A stretch of DNA of 64,000 nt, taken from NCBI GenBank assembly GCA_029891345.1, contig CM056993.1:111206123-111270122 (forward strand), in the 5' to 3' direction. Positions 23,881 to 36,608 of the stretch are shown piece by piece. Source of the DNA: Dryococelus australis. Its lineage: Eukaryota > Arthropoda > Insecta > Phasmatodea > Phasmatidae. The notes beneath the pieces were generated by a model, which saw only the letters and a program-made list of their open reading frames with translations, was not told where the DNA came from and did not search any database. Made by a program: the position numbers and the translations under genes. Numbering within the stretch: the first letter of the stretch is position 1; every line of letters begins with the position of its first letter.

Positions 23881-24240
23881 TGTATATAAAAATCCTGTAA
23901 AATCCTGTAAAATCCTTGGAATTAGAAAAATTCCAAATTACAGAATAAAAAGTGGATATGAAAGACGTTTACATATTTAATGTAGTTGTTTGGGTTGGAA
24001 TGTACATAACATGGTAATTCTTTTCTCCACTCACACATATTCTTTAGTTTATAACGACTGTATCTGCGATAATTTTAATTTCCTCACCATAGTGAAATCA
24101 TTGCCAAATGCCAGAAAGTCACCAAATTCGGATTGCATGCATACAAATGGCAATTTGTGGCAAAGGTTCTTTTCAATAATGGTCTTGGCCTTTGCATGTG
24201 ATCATACAGCCAGGAACAGGAATAGTAGATAACTATATAC
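23881..24240 (+). repeat. Dispersed repeat, partner of 9853-10235
   Basis: Second copy of the AAATCCTGTAAAATCC repeat. It seems to be inserted in a GC-rich block: GGGCT precedes it at about 23880 and GGGCTAGG follows near 24470, suggesting the full insertion runs to about 24465. Confidence 0.6.
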
Positions 24241-24479
24241 CCGCTCCAGTGAATAATTAAGCAAAATATTTTGGACATACACTATGGAAGCAATAGCATA
24301 TGTCTAAAATATCTCACTAATTATCCACCTGTATTATAAGAATCTTTCAAACAAATACCAGTGAAAATGAAACACATCACTGTGGGCGCTAGTATCGCCA
24401 CTTTGAACTTTAAAAATCCATAAAAATTGTTTTAAAAAAATCCATTAAAACAGCAGGCCTGGGCTAGGTAGCTATGAAA

Positions 24480-25150
24480 ATAACTGACCCTAACTAATTC
24501 TAACCGTTATCCAGAAGGGACCTTCGGGGGCCACTACCAGGGGGGGGGGGTAGTGGTGACATTAACACTGCCAGAGAGGCAGTGCAGTTGCTATTACGAG
24601 AAGGGTGGGCAAGGCAAGAAGTGTTGAAGACGTCTTCGAGGGCTGCTGGAGCAGTGTTGAAGAGCTTTTGAAAGGTCACTGGTGAGGTTGCCGAAGAGCT
24701 TCTGGTAGGTCGCTAGAACTTTGAGGACAGCAGTGAGCTCCAGCACAAGCGGTGGAGTGAGCTGCCGGCGATGAACTGCTGAGAACAACTGGCATCTTCG
24801 AACTGTGCACGCACTTACATTCTCCTCGTCCACGGGCCCTCTGAGTGACGGGGGTGGTGAGCTCCACCTCCTAAACGGAGTTGTCTGCTAGTGCTGCTAG
24901 CATCATCCCTTGGTTCCTCCGTGGAACTACATGACCTTTGGGAGGCGTTCTCGTCCACTCAGCTGATAGTAAAATCACACTTTGGGGAGGTTGACATGAC
25001 GTCTGTCTTTGGGTGAACAGTACAAGCTGACATGTTCTGTAATAGCCCCTGCGACAAGGGGTATATCCTGTAGGCACTCGAGTAGCCTCCAGTACTGTTC
25101 CAACCCCGCCTGGGTGATGTGAAGGCACATTCAGATTAGTCAGTCGCGTG
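24480..25150. other. GC-rich unclassified block
   Basis: Contains a G12 run near 24540 and 60-85-codon minus-strand frames with no recognised domain. Likely the other half of the block interrupted by the repeat at 23881. Possibly family X, not demonstrated. Confidence 0.25.
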
Positions 25151-25269
25151 TAGTATGGTCAGGATGTGTGTTATGTATCAACATTTACTACGAGCTGAAT
25201 CCACATGAAAGACAATGTCTTGGTCTACAACTACAAATACACCTTAAAAATGGTGATCATCCTTCAAAA

Positions 25270-26170
25270 TACATTTAACTGAGAATTGCAGCATTTTCTG
25301 CTTTAAGGCTTTGTTGTTGGTCACTAAGAACAGGGTTGTATTTTGAGAAAAATTGTTCACAGTCTGCATTTGCACATGGCAACCATACACTTTTCAAGGC
25401 ACCCTTAGAAAATTTTGTATGATTTACAGAACGAGACATTAAAATTGAAATTAAATCTAGCGGTACATCACCTTGCTCTCCTAACTTTTTTCTCACCCAG
25501 AACTGAAGTTCTTTGTAGCTTTGAAGCAATTTACTTTCATCACAATCTGGTAAATAATAAAATTTTCTTCAGTTTTTTACCGAGATTTTTGACACCTCTG
25601 ACAAAATCCTGTGCAGGATCAAAAACACTCAGTTCAGAATAAAGATGGCTTGCAGGATCACTTGACATTGAAGACAGCAGCTTAGTAGATGCATGTGAAG
25701 CAGCTTTTGCTAATGCAGATAGACCTGAGCATCTCTTCCACAAGTATTTAATGCTAGCCTTATTTCGTCACCAAAATTTTCAGCTTCAGCAAGCTGCAGA
25801 ACTTGCTCAATTTTGCATAGTTTACCATACAGAATGTTGCTGCAAGGATATGATGACCCTTCCAACAGTTTTGTCCAGTCAACAAAATTTTGCAGTTTCT
25901 TTGATGAAGATGGCTTGTATCTTCCTATTAGGAACTTGTTCTTTTGCCAAACTTGTCAAATACTGAACTCCTACTTTGTTGATTGATGCAATTTCATCAC
26001 GCTTCATGAACTCAACAATAGTTGTAGGATACATAGGCCACAGACTCGTACCACGAAGACCATATAGTGAGAACTGGCATTAGGAACAGTGGAAGACTTT
26101 TGCCTTCATATTTTTTGCCCAGGAATTGCCGGAAGAGGTGTTTCCTCTTTCGAGTATTTAGGAACAAACT
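25270..26170 (-). mobile_element. hAT-superfamily transposase remnant
   Basis: On the minus strand, 25529 down to 25275 reads KSVWLPCANADCEQFFSKYN then VLSDQQQSLKAEN, matching the hAT C-terminal dimerisation pattern (W-L-P, then S/C-E-R/Q-x-F-S, then R/Q-x-x-L). Upstream on that strand, 25743 to 25540 reads STKLLSSMSSDPASHLYSEL and VFDPAQ, a segment usual just before it. The two are in different frames and stops occur, so it is a pseudogene. N-terminal parts were not resolved. Confidence 0.55.
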
Positions 26171-27094
26171 CTCTTGATTTTAGAAGTTGCATTTTAAAGT
26201 TTTGGAAGATTATTTCAGAGAATATTCAAAAGAAGATTGAGCTTCTGCTCTGAACACTGAATGACAACAACATTGTCTGACATTAAGTTAGTACGTGTGT
26301 CAAAACACTTACCCAAGTGTGTCCAGTAAATACATAGTCCGCTGATTAAATGTGCTGTAAACAGAGACATTACTGTAATAACTGAAGGTCATAAAGCTTC
26401 ATTAAAGTTGTTATTTGCGTTTCTCTGAAAAGTCACACTTATTAAAATAAAGTATTATTAATTACTTGAATAGGCAGACACCTGCAAAAAATACCAGTAT
26501 TGCTATGATGCCAAAGTTTTTCATATTGTGATGTATCAGTCAAGGATGATGACACTACAGCACATACATTTTATAGGTAGGAATCATATTTTTATATGTT
26601 TTTTATTGGGACTTCTTGCATTCTTGTCAAGCTTATTTTATCTTCCTTCAATTTTGGAATTTATTGATGGCCCTATGAATCACCTCGTAAAATCGGTACC
26701 CTCATAAAATCCATACTTCATAAAATCAAGGGTCTGCTTTAGTCTTTCTGTTCCCAAGTGCATACATGGAAGGAACAAGAGACTTTTCTGATGCTGTGCA
26801 TATAAACTAAATATAATTGTGATTTTACATTTTTAGACATAAGTAAATAAATTTGTGAATTTTAAGAGTTATATTTACAATTTTGAAACTTAACAACATG
26901 TCTATTAACTTTTAGTAAACCCTTACCTAGTTATTTTTCTCACATCATAGACATAAGTGTCATTTATCGGTGTGTAAAACGTCAATCAGTTCTAATTAAT
27001 ATGTATGAATCTGTTATATTGATGAATTGACTTGGACTTTTCCTATTTGTGAATTTGAGTCATAATAAATTTAGTTTGAACTGAATAAATATAG
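26171..27094 (+). other. Intron sequence before the 27095 exon
   Basis: AT-rich. A short phrase at 26675-26725 (CGTAAAATCGGTACCC, CATAAAATC) resembles one at 15125-15165, suggesting a further dispersed repeat. Ends in AAATATAG, the acceptor. Confidence 0.5.
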
Positions 27095-27238
27095 GAAGTG
27101 TTAACAAGCATTGAGGAATTTGTGCAGGAGATACAGCAGCTGCGCCAGCAGATAGTCCAAGTAGAGCAGCAGTTACGTATTGTGCTTAGCCCCACCTACA
27201 TGGCACACGACCGAGATAAGGCACAGGAGGAGCAAAAT
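27095..27238 (+). CDS. Msp300: Nesprin (Msp300-like) exon, last before the isoform switch, 48 codons
   Basis: Reads EVLTSIEEFVQEIQQLRQQI at the start, then VQVEQQLRIV and SPTYMAHDRDKAQEEQN. Acceptor ATATAG is at 27089-27094, donor AAT|GTGAGT at 27239. Phase 0. The Phe of EEFVQEI falls 106 residues after the previous helix-A Trp and replaces it. The exon carries helix A and the start of helix B, so the repeat is unfinished at its end; what completes it depends on which downstream exon is used (38786 or 39217). Confidence 0.83.
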
Positions 27239-27979
27239 GTGAGTACTGCTCTTTATTCACTATGTGCTACTAACCTTACATTAATGAAGCAATTTATTAC
27301 ATGAAGTATTACAACTATAAAGGCTTATTACGTAACTTGTTAACTTTGTAACTTTACCACTGAAAGGGATTGTATTGTTCTTACATTATAGCTCGTTGTG
27401 TATAAGGTAAAATATAAATTAGAACACCTTTTCAGAAATTCTGTTTATTTCCACATTGGTAACATATGGACTGTTCATTTTGTTATGCTATATCAGTTCT
27501 ATGACATGGTTACATACATTTTTATAGTCAGTTCTTTACCCACTGAAGATTTTCTAAAGTAGCCATATCGCCATATAGTCCCATATGATCTTGTGGTTTT
27601 TTTTCAGTTTGAATTATTGTATTCTGGCAAAGATCAGATCTCAATTCTTGCACAATATGTGCAGATAATGCTAGAAATTACTTCTCCTTGCACAAACTAT
27701 TTTTGTCTTAACTTCAGATAGGTCAGTAATCATTTCTTTGTTCAGGCGGTCTTGCACTATTTCTAACATTTTAAGACTGTTGTTTGTAGAAAATTAAGAC
27801 TTGCTCATAAGTCTGTATTTTGTTGTCAGCTATTCAAGTGAAATGATTTTAGTTGATACTTTGAGATGCATCTTTCAATGTAATTCAGATATAATACACT
27901 CATTTGCAGGAACAATTGATCCCCTTAAAGGTGCCATTGCAGCGGTATGTAAATAGGTTCAGGCACAGGACAAAGGAGT

Positions 27980-28870
27980 ATGTATACAGGAGACATCAAA
28001 ATATTGTACCACACTGAGTATTTATTGCAGGGGAGCAATAATTGCAGGATGCAGTTAGTATGGTGTTTGACCACTCATAGCATGCAGACAGGCAGTGATA
28101 TGGTTGAGCATGAAGGCATACAGACATATGATGTTTTCCTGATGATGATCCTGTCATGGCTAGTGCAACTGACCTCCCAAATCTGCAATAGTTGCTGCTG
28201 GCTAAGGTTGCTGTCCAATCTGGTCCCAAACATTCTCAATGGGTGAGAGGTCTGGGGACCTTGCAGGCCAAGGAAGCATGTTGACATCACAAAGGCAGGC
28301 TAGAGATATGCATGCTGTGTGAGGTCGGGCATTATCCTGTTGGAAAATGTTTTCAAGCTGCACCAGGAAGGGGAGCACATATGGTCACATAATTTACTGG
28401 ATGTATCCCTGTGCCATCAGGGTTCCTTCAATCACCGCTAGTGGGGTGTGGGAATCATGGGAAATGGCACCACAACATGACACCTCTTGTGGGTGGTGTG
28501 CCACTCTACAATAAAGCGTGTATCACGGCACTAGCCAGGATGTTTCCAGACTCAAATTTGGTGGTCATCTGTATCCAGACAGAACCATGATTCGTCGCTG
28601 AACACCACTCATTGCCAATCCACACGCCGCCATGCTGCTCGTTCCTGGGAGAGGACTCGCGTACTCTGTGATGCTCAGGTTATAATAGTTTACACTGTAA
28701 GGGATGCTGTGACGACACATTCTGTTCTACGGAACACAATCGTGTTTCCAGCTGCTGCGACATGTCCCGGGATGGTACGCAGCAATGCCTGTGGAATGCT
28801 TACATCCTGTCAAATGATGAAACAGATTTTCCCTGTTGGAGGTTTGCCAGGGTTGACCTGAACCTTTTTG
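27980..28870 (-). mobile_element. Degenerate Tc1-like (Tc1/mariner) transposase
   Basis: Read on the minus strand from about 28640 down: MSGVQRRIMVLSGYR, ISHDSHTPLAVIEGTLMAQG, FQQDNARPHTA, then PWPARSPDLSPIENVWDQIG, and near the end ENIICLYAFM and ACLHAM. QQDNARPH and SPDLSPIENVWD are the hallmark second-Asp and third-acidic blocks of Tc1 transposases. In-frame stops and frameshifts make it inactive. The element may extend a little to either side; terminal repeats were not identified. Confidence 0.75.
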
Positions 28871-30460
28871 AGAGTTGTGTGTACCCTCATGTTCCCATTG
28901 CATTCAACACAGACTCACAGTGTAGGCAGAATGATCCAAATAGTAAACAATACACAGAAATGCCCGACCTGTGTCTCGGAAGCCTACGCTTTGGCCTCTC
29001 TCAAACTTATCCATGCAACTGAGCAAAGACTTGACGAATACGCCATCAGGGCATGCTGCGTGTCCACTGAATTTGTCTCTGTGGCTTACATTGCTACTAA
29101 TTCCTTATTCAGTGTCTTACAGCTATGAATGATGGACGGACCTGTATGCTTCCCAATGGCACATCCACACAAGAAAACAGCATTTACAATTGGGACATAT
29201 GTCTGCCTATCGCGATACTGTGTTACACCTTTTTTACTCATGCGATTCGTTCATAGTGATGAATTGTTTTTTGCAAATCAGTGCATATTAAAAATGGAAA
29301 TATTGTATTACTTAAAATGTTTGGTTGCATGTAGTTGCAAGATTTCACCAACAAATATCAGGCTTCTATTTTTTGTAAAGAGCTGGGGTTTGGTTAAAAT
29401 TAAGACATCTTTTAAATGGAAGTTATTAGTTTTTCTGTTGCATTATTACTGTCTAGATGTTGACTGAAATTTTTTATTCATAACTATGAGTAGGGTAGGG
29501 GTGAGGGCCCCACTTTTACTGTAAACAAAATGAGCTAATTTTGCAATTAAAATTTTATAATTTCGTAAAAAAAAATATATTTTCATTTTGTCAAATAAAT
29601 TTATAGCAAAAATGCACATAGAAATTATTATAAAATTGAATCTGTTGTTCGTGTAATTATTTCACTCAAACTAATTGGAAGTTGTTATTCATTCTTTTAA
29701 TTAGTACATATTTAAGTGGAAAACATTAAAAAATATTTAACGATGAGGGTAAAAGAACAATTTTACGAGAGGACATTGTCATGTAATACACATTGTCATG
29801 CCACAGACATTTTTGCGCAATAAATCTTGTACTTTATTGAGACATTTAAAACTGCCCAAGAAAATTTTTTAAATTTTACAATATTTTTTACATCACCCAC
29901 ATACAGCTTTTGTTCATTTGTAGATAACAATATTTTAATTAAATCCTGTTCAGTTCAATATTACTCCAACACAAATCCACAACCTAACTACAAAATATGT
30001 ACTAGTAAATATTTTATTATTGATAAAATAAATACTCCTTACATACACTAGTAAAAATGTTTTTAAAAAGGAGTGGCATAAACGTATTTGTTTTTGTTTC
30101 CTTGGCAATATGTAAATTACACAAATTTGCTTCCAATGCAGTTGCTTTTTTTTTTTTTTTTTTTTGTGTCCTCCACAATCACTAAATCACTACATATGGC
30201 ACAGCAGTGTTTATGCACATGTATTTTCCCACCCACTCAAATTTTACATTGCAGTTTTGCACTTTGGTCAGTTTACAAAAAAAAATCCTTCACTTTCAAA
30301 TTCCTGGGCATGATCTAAAACAGTAACTATTTTTGGTGTTCTTAACTGGTTTTACAATATAAGCATGCAATTACAATCACCACCCTCAAGCAAACGTTGC
30401 AAATGCTGTATTTGCTAGTTGTTAAGAACCTAACCAATACGCATACAGATATTGCACAAA

Positions 30461-30504
30461 TGTCTAGTGCATATTTATTACATTCCACAAAAAAAATATT
30501 CATC

Positions 30505-30577
<73 letters not shown>

Positions 30578-30619
30578 TGAATATTTTTTTTGCGGAAAGT
30601 AATAAATATGCACTAGACA
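30461..30619. repeat. 46-bp inverted repeat with (TA)n(CA)n loop
   Basis: The arm 30461-30506 (starting TGTCTAGTGCATATTTATTA) is the reverse complement of 30574-30619 with two mismatches. The 67-base spacer is pure TA then CA repeats. Likely a palindromic duplication associated with microsatellite slippage; it could fold as a hairpin. Confidence 0.92.
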
Positions 30620-30791
<172 letters not shown>

Positions 30792-31179
30792 AAAAATTAC
30801 TATTGTTATTCATCAATATTTTTGGTTACAGATGTTCGTTTATAAATAAAATACACTGCGTGATTCTGCTCATGGACGAGAGCCATAGCAATTTGACTCA
30901 ATATATATATTAAATTGTACAGGCAATGATAATCTTTCGACCTTGCTACCATTCTATTTATGAATTGTTCTCGTGATGTAAAATTTTGTTACGGTTCTGT
31001 AAACAACGTGATCACCATGCATATAGTTTTGTTATCTGCACATATGTGAAGTAAATGAGAGATGATGCTGTATAATAAATGGAAAATTGTAAAACTTATT
31101 GTTTGTAAGAGTTGCCATGGTAAAGGAAGCTTGCACTGTGCTTTTAGATACTGATGCAAGATCACTACACTAGGCACTT

Positions 31180-33205
31180 TGGTAGGGAGAGTGGGTGTGC
31201 GAGCTTTTACTTACTGCACCAAGGGTAGCCTCGTCAGTTTTTGGCCAAGAGCTAGACTGAGCGCTCCTGTGTGGATTCCGGGCTCTTATTCTTCTGGACT
31301 GCTGAAATCCTCCCGTTATAAAGAATCTGCCTGGTTGGCTGTCTGCAAGCACAAAGTCTTCAACATAATTGGGTGCTTAGGAGCTGCCACTGGTTTCTGT
31401 ATACCTAGGTTACAGATCACTGGGAAAGATCGTGCAACAATGGGTAGTACAGTCTGTGGTTTCTGTTTCCTGGGAGGTTGTGGTGTAGGTGCGAGACGAA
31501 GGACGTTGGGAACCCTATATGCTATGACAGGAGGTTGTGGAGTCGAGGAGAGGCAGACCAGTTCCGCAATCCATTAAGGCAGCTCCGACGGCCCTCTGTG
31601 CATGAGGTTGCTGAAGAGGTGCTTGGGTATCTCCAGCGTCATTGTGTTTTGCAGGTGCCTGAGTGTCTGGGTTTGCTCTCTGGGCTGGAGACTGGTGATG
31701 TAGTTACCAAGGCCAAAGGCCAGGGAGTACTTGTGCTGGCGTTAAGAGCCAAGTAGGGTCAACCTCACTTTTTCCTTGAGACCATATCTTGTGGAATAGG
31801 GCATGAGGAAACACAGTACATCACCCTTGTCGAGAATGGAAGGCAGATTCCTTGTCCCCCCCCCCCCCCTCTTTTATGTGTAGAGCCACGAATGGACAAT
31901 AACTCCATGGACACCCTATTCAGGCACCTGATGGAGTCCGTGGTGGGTGCTGGAAGTTGAGCCTCACTGGTTAAGGTCAGTTACGTGGGTGATGCTTCGG
32001 GTAGTCTTCCCAACCTTGTGAACGTCTGTCTCTTGGCGGAGCCTGCTGTAGAGAGGCTTACGGACGCCAAGCTGACAAGCTACACCACAGACAGAGTACC
32101 TGTGTGGCATCCCCATTCTTCCCACAGGATGGAAAGGTATGCGAACTAGATGTGTGTGGGTGTAAAAGTTGAGTCTGATGGTTTGCTTGAGAAAACTTCC
32201 CCGGGATTACCTGCGTTCCCTTCCCTTTGAGGAGACAACTGGGAGTTAGGTACTAAGTCTACAGGAAAGGTGAATCTGAAGGTTTCAGCTCAGTTCACGA
32301 TTATTTCTAACAATGGAAATAATGTGGTGACTTACTCGCTACTACACGTCGGCACGAGTAGTCTGCTGGGAAGTTGGACGTACATTGAAGTGGCCTGGCT
32401 AAGCAACTGTCATGCCTATTGTTGCCGTAGTTCCCTATGTACATGCCAGTACGCTGTGCTGTGTAGGACGCAGGGAGACTAAGCAAGGTGGGGAAGGGAT
32501 ATTCCTGAGAAGAATTGAAGAATAAAGGTTTCCCTGTCTTGAACACATCCGTGTTTAGGAGGGGGGTGGGAGCTAGCAGGGAGCTTCGTGGAGAGTTGCC
32601 TAACTAACATCGCCGAGTGGGCAAACCACTATACTGCAGGGTCTTAAATGACCCCAAGCAAAGGGTGCTGGAATAATGATGAAGAAATAGGGTTGTCTAG
32701 AGCAATGAGTGCTAGACTGGCGGGAGACTTACTCTGAGCAGCGGGTGCTAGAGACAAAATCAAACTGTTCCTGGCTTGTCCTGAGCAGCGAGTGCTAGAG
32801 ACAATGTCAGACTGCTCTTGGAGGTGCGAATGAGACCTCCTTTTATACTCATTCGAGCTGCTGCCCGATGCTAATTGGCCGGCGTCATGAGGGTGAGGGG
32901 ATGGCAATAGAGCAGGGTTAGCGATGGCATGGCTCGCAGCTGTGACATCACCGGCTGGCTCGAGAAAGGGAAGCAAAGACGAACGATAATACAACAATTG
33001 CTATCTAAAGGTGGAGAAGTGAACTCGTTGCCTGGCATGCATAATTATGGTGGGTCTGTGAAAAAAACAAGCTAAATAGTAGACAGAAAAATCTAAGCTC
33101 ACGTGGGGCTAAAACAGTAAAAATAAATTCCTATTTCAACAATGCTAAACATCAGGATGGAGCTGAGGTCATCTGAATACCAATATCTGGGATCCGTCAT
33201 GCATC
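31180..33205 (+). mobile_element. Family X repeat, copy 4, about 2 kb
   Basis: The longest recognisable copy. On the minus strand at about 31780-31630 it encodes LKEKVRLTLL then QTLRHLQNTMTLEIPKHLF, matching copy 1. The middle (around 32090, CAGAGTACCTGTGTGG) matches copy 2 in inverse and the tail matches copy 3. It contains a C14 run at about 31856-31869. Multiple stops, so no gene is called. Orientation follows the nucleotide match to copies 1 and 3; its coding remnant runs on the minus strand. Confidence 0.55.
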
Positions 33206-34654
33206 AATACACTTAAACAAGCAATTTCGTCTGTGTTTTACGAGTACAGGTATTATTGAAGAATTTCACGAACAAACATAATTTCTCAGTATTTCGCGGT
33301 TCATGAAAATTTATAGACTCTAGGTATGGGGTGTTCTGTTTTGATATAATACAGCCAAAGGTCAAGAAAGTCAAACACAAACTATACATATTACAATACT
33401 AAACTGGGCGTACATCAAAATCTGATTAACTCTTTGTAGATAGTTCACCAATTAATTTACATTTTTAGTGTTTTTTATGCTTTGTGTCAGTTACTGAATT
33501 ATAATTTTTAAAAAAATTTTGTGTATTACTTTGTAACTGTGTTGCAATTTTGAAGACAATTTGTTAGTGTTATCAAAACCGTATTTCGTATGTACTTTTA
33601 AGCACAACTGTGCATCTCGTTTGCCTGGAATGGTGGGGAAAAAAAGTTAAGGTTCGGAGCTGTATCTGTTTCATTATTTTATATGTTACAGTTTTCGGGA
33701 AACTGCTGATTGTTGGAAATTAATGTTGAAAATGAATATTGGTAACTGCATTCCAGCAATACACAAAATTAGGGCTTGGAGGGGGGATAAAGTTTAAAAT
33801 AGCATTTTTTTATCATTAAGTTTGTGTGCTTATTGCTCTGCTATGTGCAAAGTATATTATTTCCTATTATTAATATCTATTCAACATTTGTAAAGACGCA
33901 GAAAGAAGCAGTCCCATCAGTGGTCGGTTGGTACAATTAATGTTTGTAGTCACCTCTTGAAGGTGGCATTGGCCAGGTTTTGTGGCTGGCAGTGCAATAA
34001 GAAATGCAAAGTAAAGTTTTTGACATTTAGTGATGAATTTTGTAACCCTCTAAATGATGATAAATACTTCTTTTTCTTGCATATCATATTGAAGAAAGGA
34101 AATGTATGGACAAAAGTACAAACTGAGCGTGAAATGGTTTTGATTATCAATACAGAGTGGTTGGTATTGTTGGGGTTGGGGTGTTTTTATTTATGCTTAT
34201 TATTGTTGTTTTGAATAATTACTTGAAGTAGTCAGCGCTCTCATATATAAGTGGCAGGGATTAATTACACGACATATCATAACACTCATTACATGACAGA
34301 TAATTCTCTTGTTTATGTATCACAAAACATGTCACTCGTAGGTAACTAACAATAACACTTGCAATATCATTCATAGACCCTAGGGTATAATCCGTTCATG
34401 GTTACGTCACACTTTTCTGAAGCCCTGCTGAAGTTCTACATCCAAGATATTCCTCCGCCTCGTGCAAACTAAGCTTAAGTAAGTCTGGAAAATTACACCA
34501 GAGGACAACACACCACAATTGTGTGCACTCAGTCATAATTATATTTTTCATGAGAACTATTTCTTACAGGGCGTTACTAGCATATATATTTTCTCAATAT
34601 TTTTATTCACATTGTTTATAAATGAAGCATTATGATTTATAGATGAAATAAAAA
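33206..34654. other. Intron sequence, nothing recognised
   Basis: AT-rich; no exon, repeat partner or motif was found here. Confidence 0.5.
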
Positions 34655-34662
34655 TAACATTT

Positions 34663-36600
34663 TAGGTCTGTGCAATTATTCAAATTTTCGAATACTGTTT
34701 CGAATAATTAACCATTCGTATTCGATTCAATGTCAAATATAAATACTTTGAATTTTCGAATATTAATTTTTTTTTTGAAGTGTGAATGTTGATATTTAGA
34801 AACAGTAGCTTTGGACGCAAAAGAACATCACCTACAGTATTTACCCTAAAGGAAGGCGAGGTTTTTTGACAGAAAAGGAATAGAAAAAATGAGGGATCAT
34901 CTACAATTCTGGAATCGTCTTCAATCCAAAACCTAGGCGATTTTGACAAATGCTTTTCATGCTTAAATACCGTGTCTCCTATGGTTGTAGGTATTTTTAT
35001 AGTGCTGAGACTGTACCTGTCAACTTTGACAAGGGTCCCCATATCTAATGTCACTTGACATAAAGCTAGGCATGATCCTGCAGTAAAGAGGAAGCTCTTT
35101 GCTGGGAAGCAAAATGGCTCAAGTCACGAATAGGTATATAATACCCACAAAAGTTTTACAGTGTACGAAAAATGCTGCTACCATACACCCAGGTTATACA
35201 CACCTATTTCATTGTGATTAACTTTTCTTTAAAAGTAAATCAAATATAGTATATTATTCATATAATAGCATTTCTTCGTGAAGGGTTTGTCATAAATTAA
35301 TGCAAAAATACTTCAACCTAATGAATTTTTTCAACACTTCACAGTGTAGTGTTGAATTCAGGTTTAATATTTTTCCTTTAAAAATATTTTTTTTAGGAAG
35401 GGGTCGTCTTCCTTTCGGGTAAATACGGTATTCATATTCCCAGTAGTTACAGCATTTGCAGTAAATTTTTTGTGAAGTATTCAATAATGTTTTGCCCGCC
35501 ATGTTTATTTGTGTTTTCTAAATTTCTTTTATTGATGGTTAATTATTTTTGTATGTGCTTTCATTAAGCATAATTGGTTGCAGGTACCATTTTAGTAGTT
35601 TTCTAGAGTGAAGTGTAATATTATCATTACATATTTTACCACAACGGTTTGTTCTGCTGATTTCTCCTCCGTGCTCTACTATAAATGATCAATGAAGCTA
35701 TACAGAAGTATTTACGTTTCGAAGGTTTAAGTTGTTGATTTCAGGAAACGGGTGAAGTGTTGATTTTACTAAATGATTATGCAAATAAATTATTTCATAT
35801 CAGTGATGGACTAACGTGTTCAAGAGGTCGCGAATTACAGAATTACATATAGTAAGTTAGCGTGTTTTATAAATAATGTATTTTGAAACTGTAACTAGGT
35901 ATAATGTTTTAAATGCACATACCTTCTTAGGCAGCACTTTCAACTTTTTTGTCTTGTAAAAATAAAATTTGTTTTCTACGCATGTGTTGTACATCCACCG
36001 AGTGTACGGTTAACTTTGGTAAAAGTGTGTTTATTGCTGCATCTGTACAAACGTATATATCGTGTTTCTTACATTGAAATTTCAACTTTTGAAGTTGTAA
36101 TAAAAGAATGTTATTGACATATGAGCAAAATTTTCCCTTGTTACATCAAAACAAAATGCAATTCACAATTGCTCTTGTAAGAACCGCAAAACAATACTGT
36201 CTCGTGAAAGATGTTAAACTAAAGACCGTCTTACGAAAGACGTTAAACTAAAGCCCCCCTCCCTTGCATATTTCTACTGAAATAAAATGAGAGCCCCAGC
36301 AACAAAAATAGAGCATGTTGGAATGTCAACCAAGCTTTAATCCCCTACATTGATTTCTGGATGGAGATTTTTTCAGTGGTATAACTTGTCAAATTTAAAT
36401 AGTTTGTTTACTTTTATATCTTCTCTTTTTTGTTGAAATTTTAAATACAAATATAAATTTTTTTACATGGCAATTTTGATTTATATATTTGGACCTATTG
36501 TGGATCTCATTATTCAAATTCAATATTCGTATTTGGGAATATTTTGATATTCGTATTCAAATTCGATTCAAAATAAAAAATTGATATTCGCACAGGCATA
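34663..36600. mobile_element. hAT-type non-autonomous element with perfect 8-bp target duplication
   Basis: Ends are TAGGTCTGTGC (34663) and GCACAGGCATA (to 36600), imperfect inverted repeats of each other; just inside, both ends carry TTCGAAT/ATTCGAAT-type phrases. The octamer TAACATTT occurs immediately before (34655-34662) and immediately after (36601-36608), exactly the duplication length made by hAT transposases. Length is 1938 bp. The longest internal frame (minus strand, 34680-35054) has no recognised domain, so it probably relied on a transposase supplied elsewhere. An intact duplication suggests a younger insertion than other repeats here. Confidence 0.82.
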
Positions 36601-36608
36601 TAACATTT

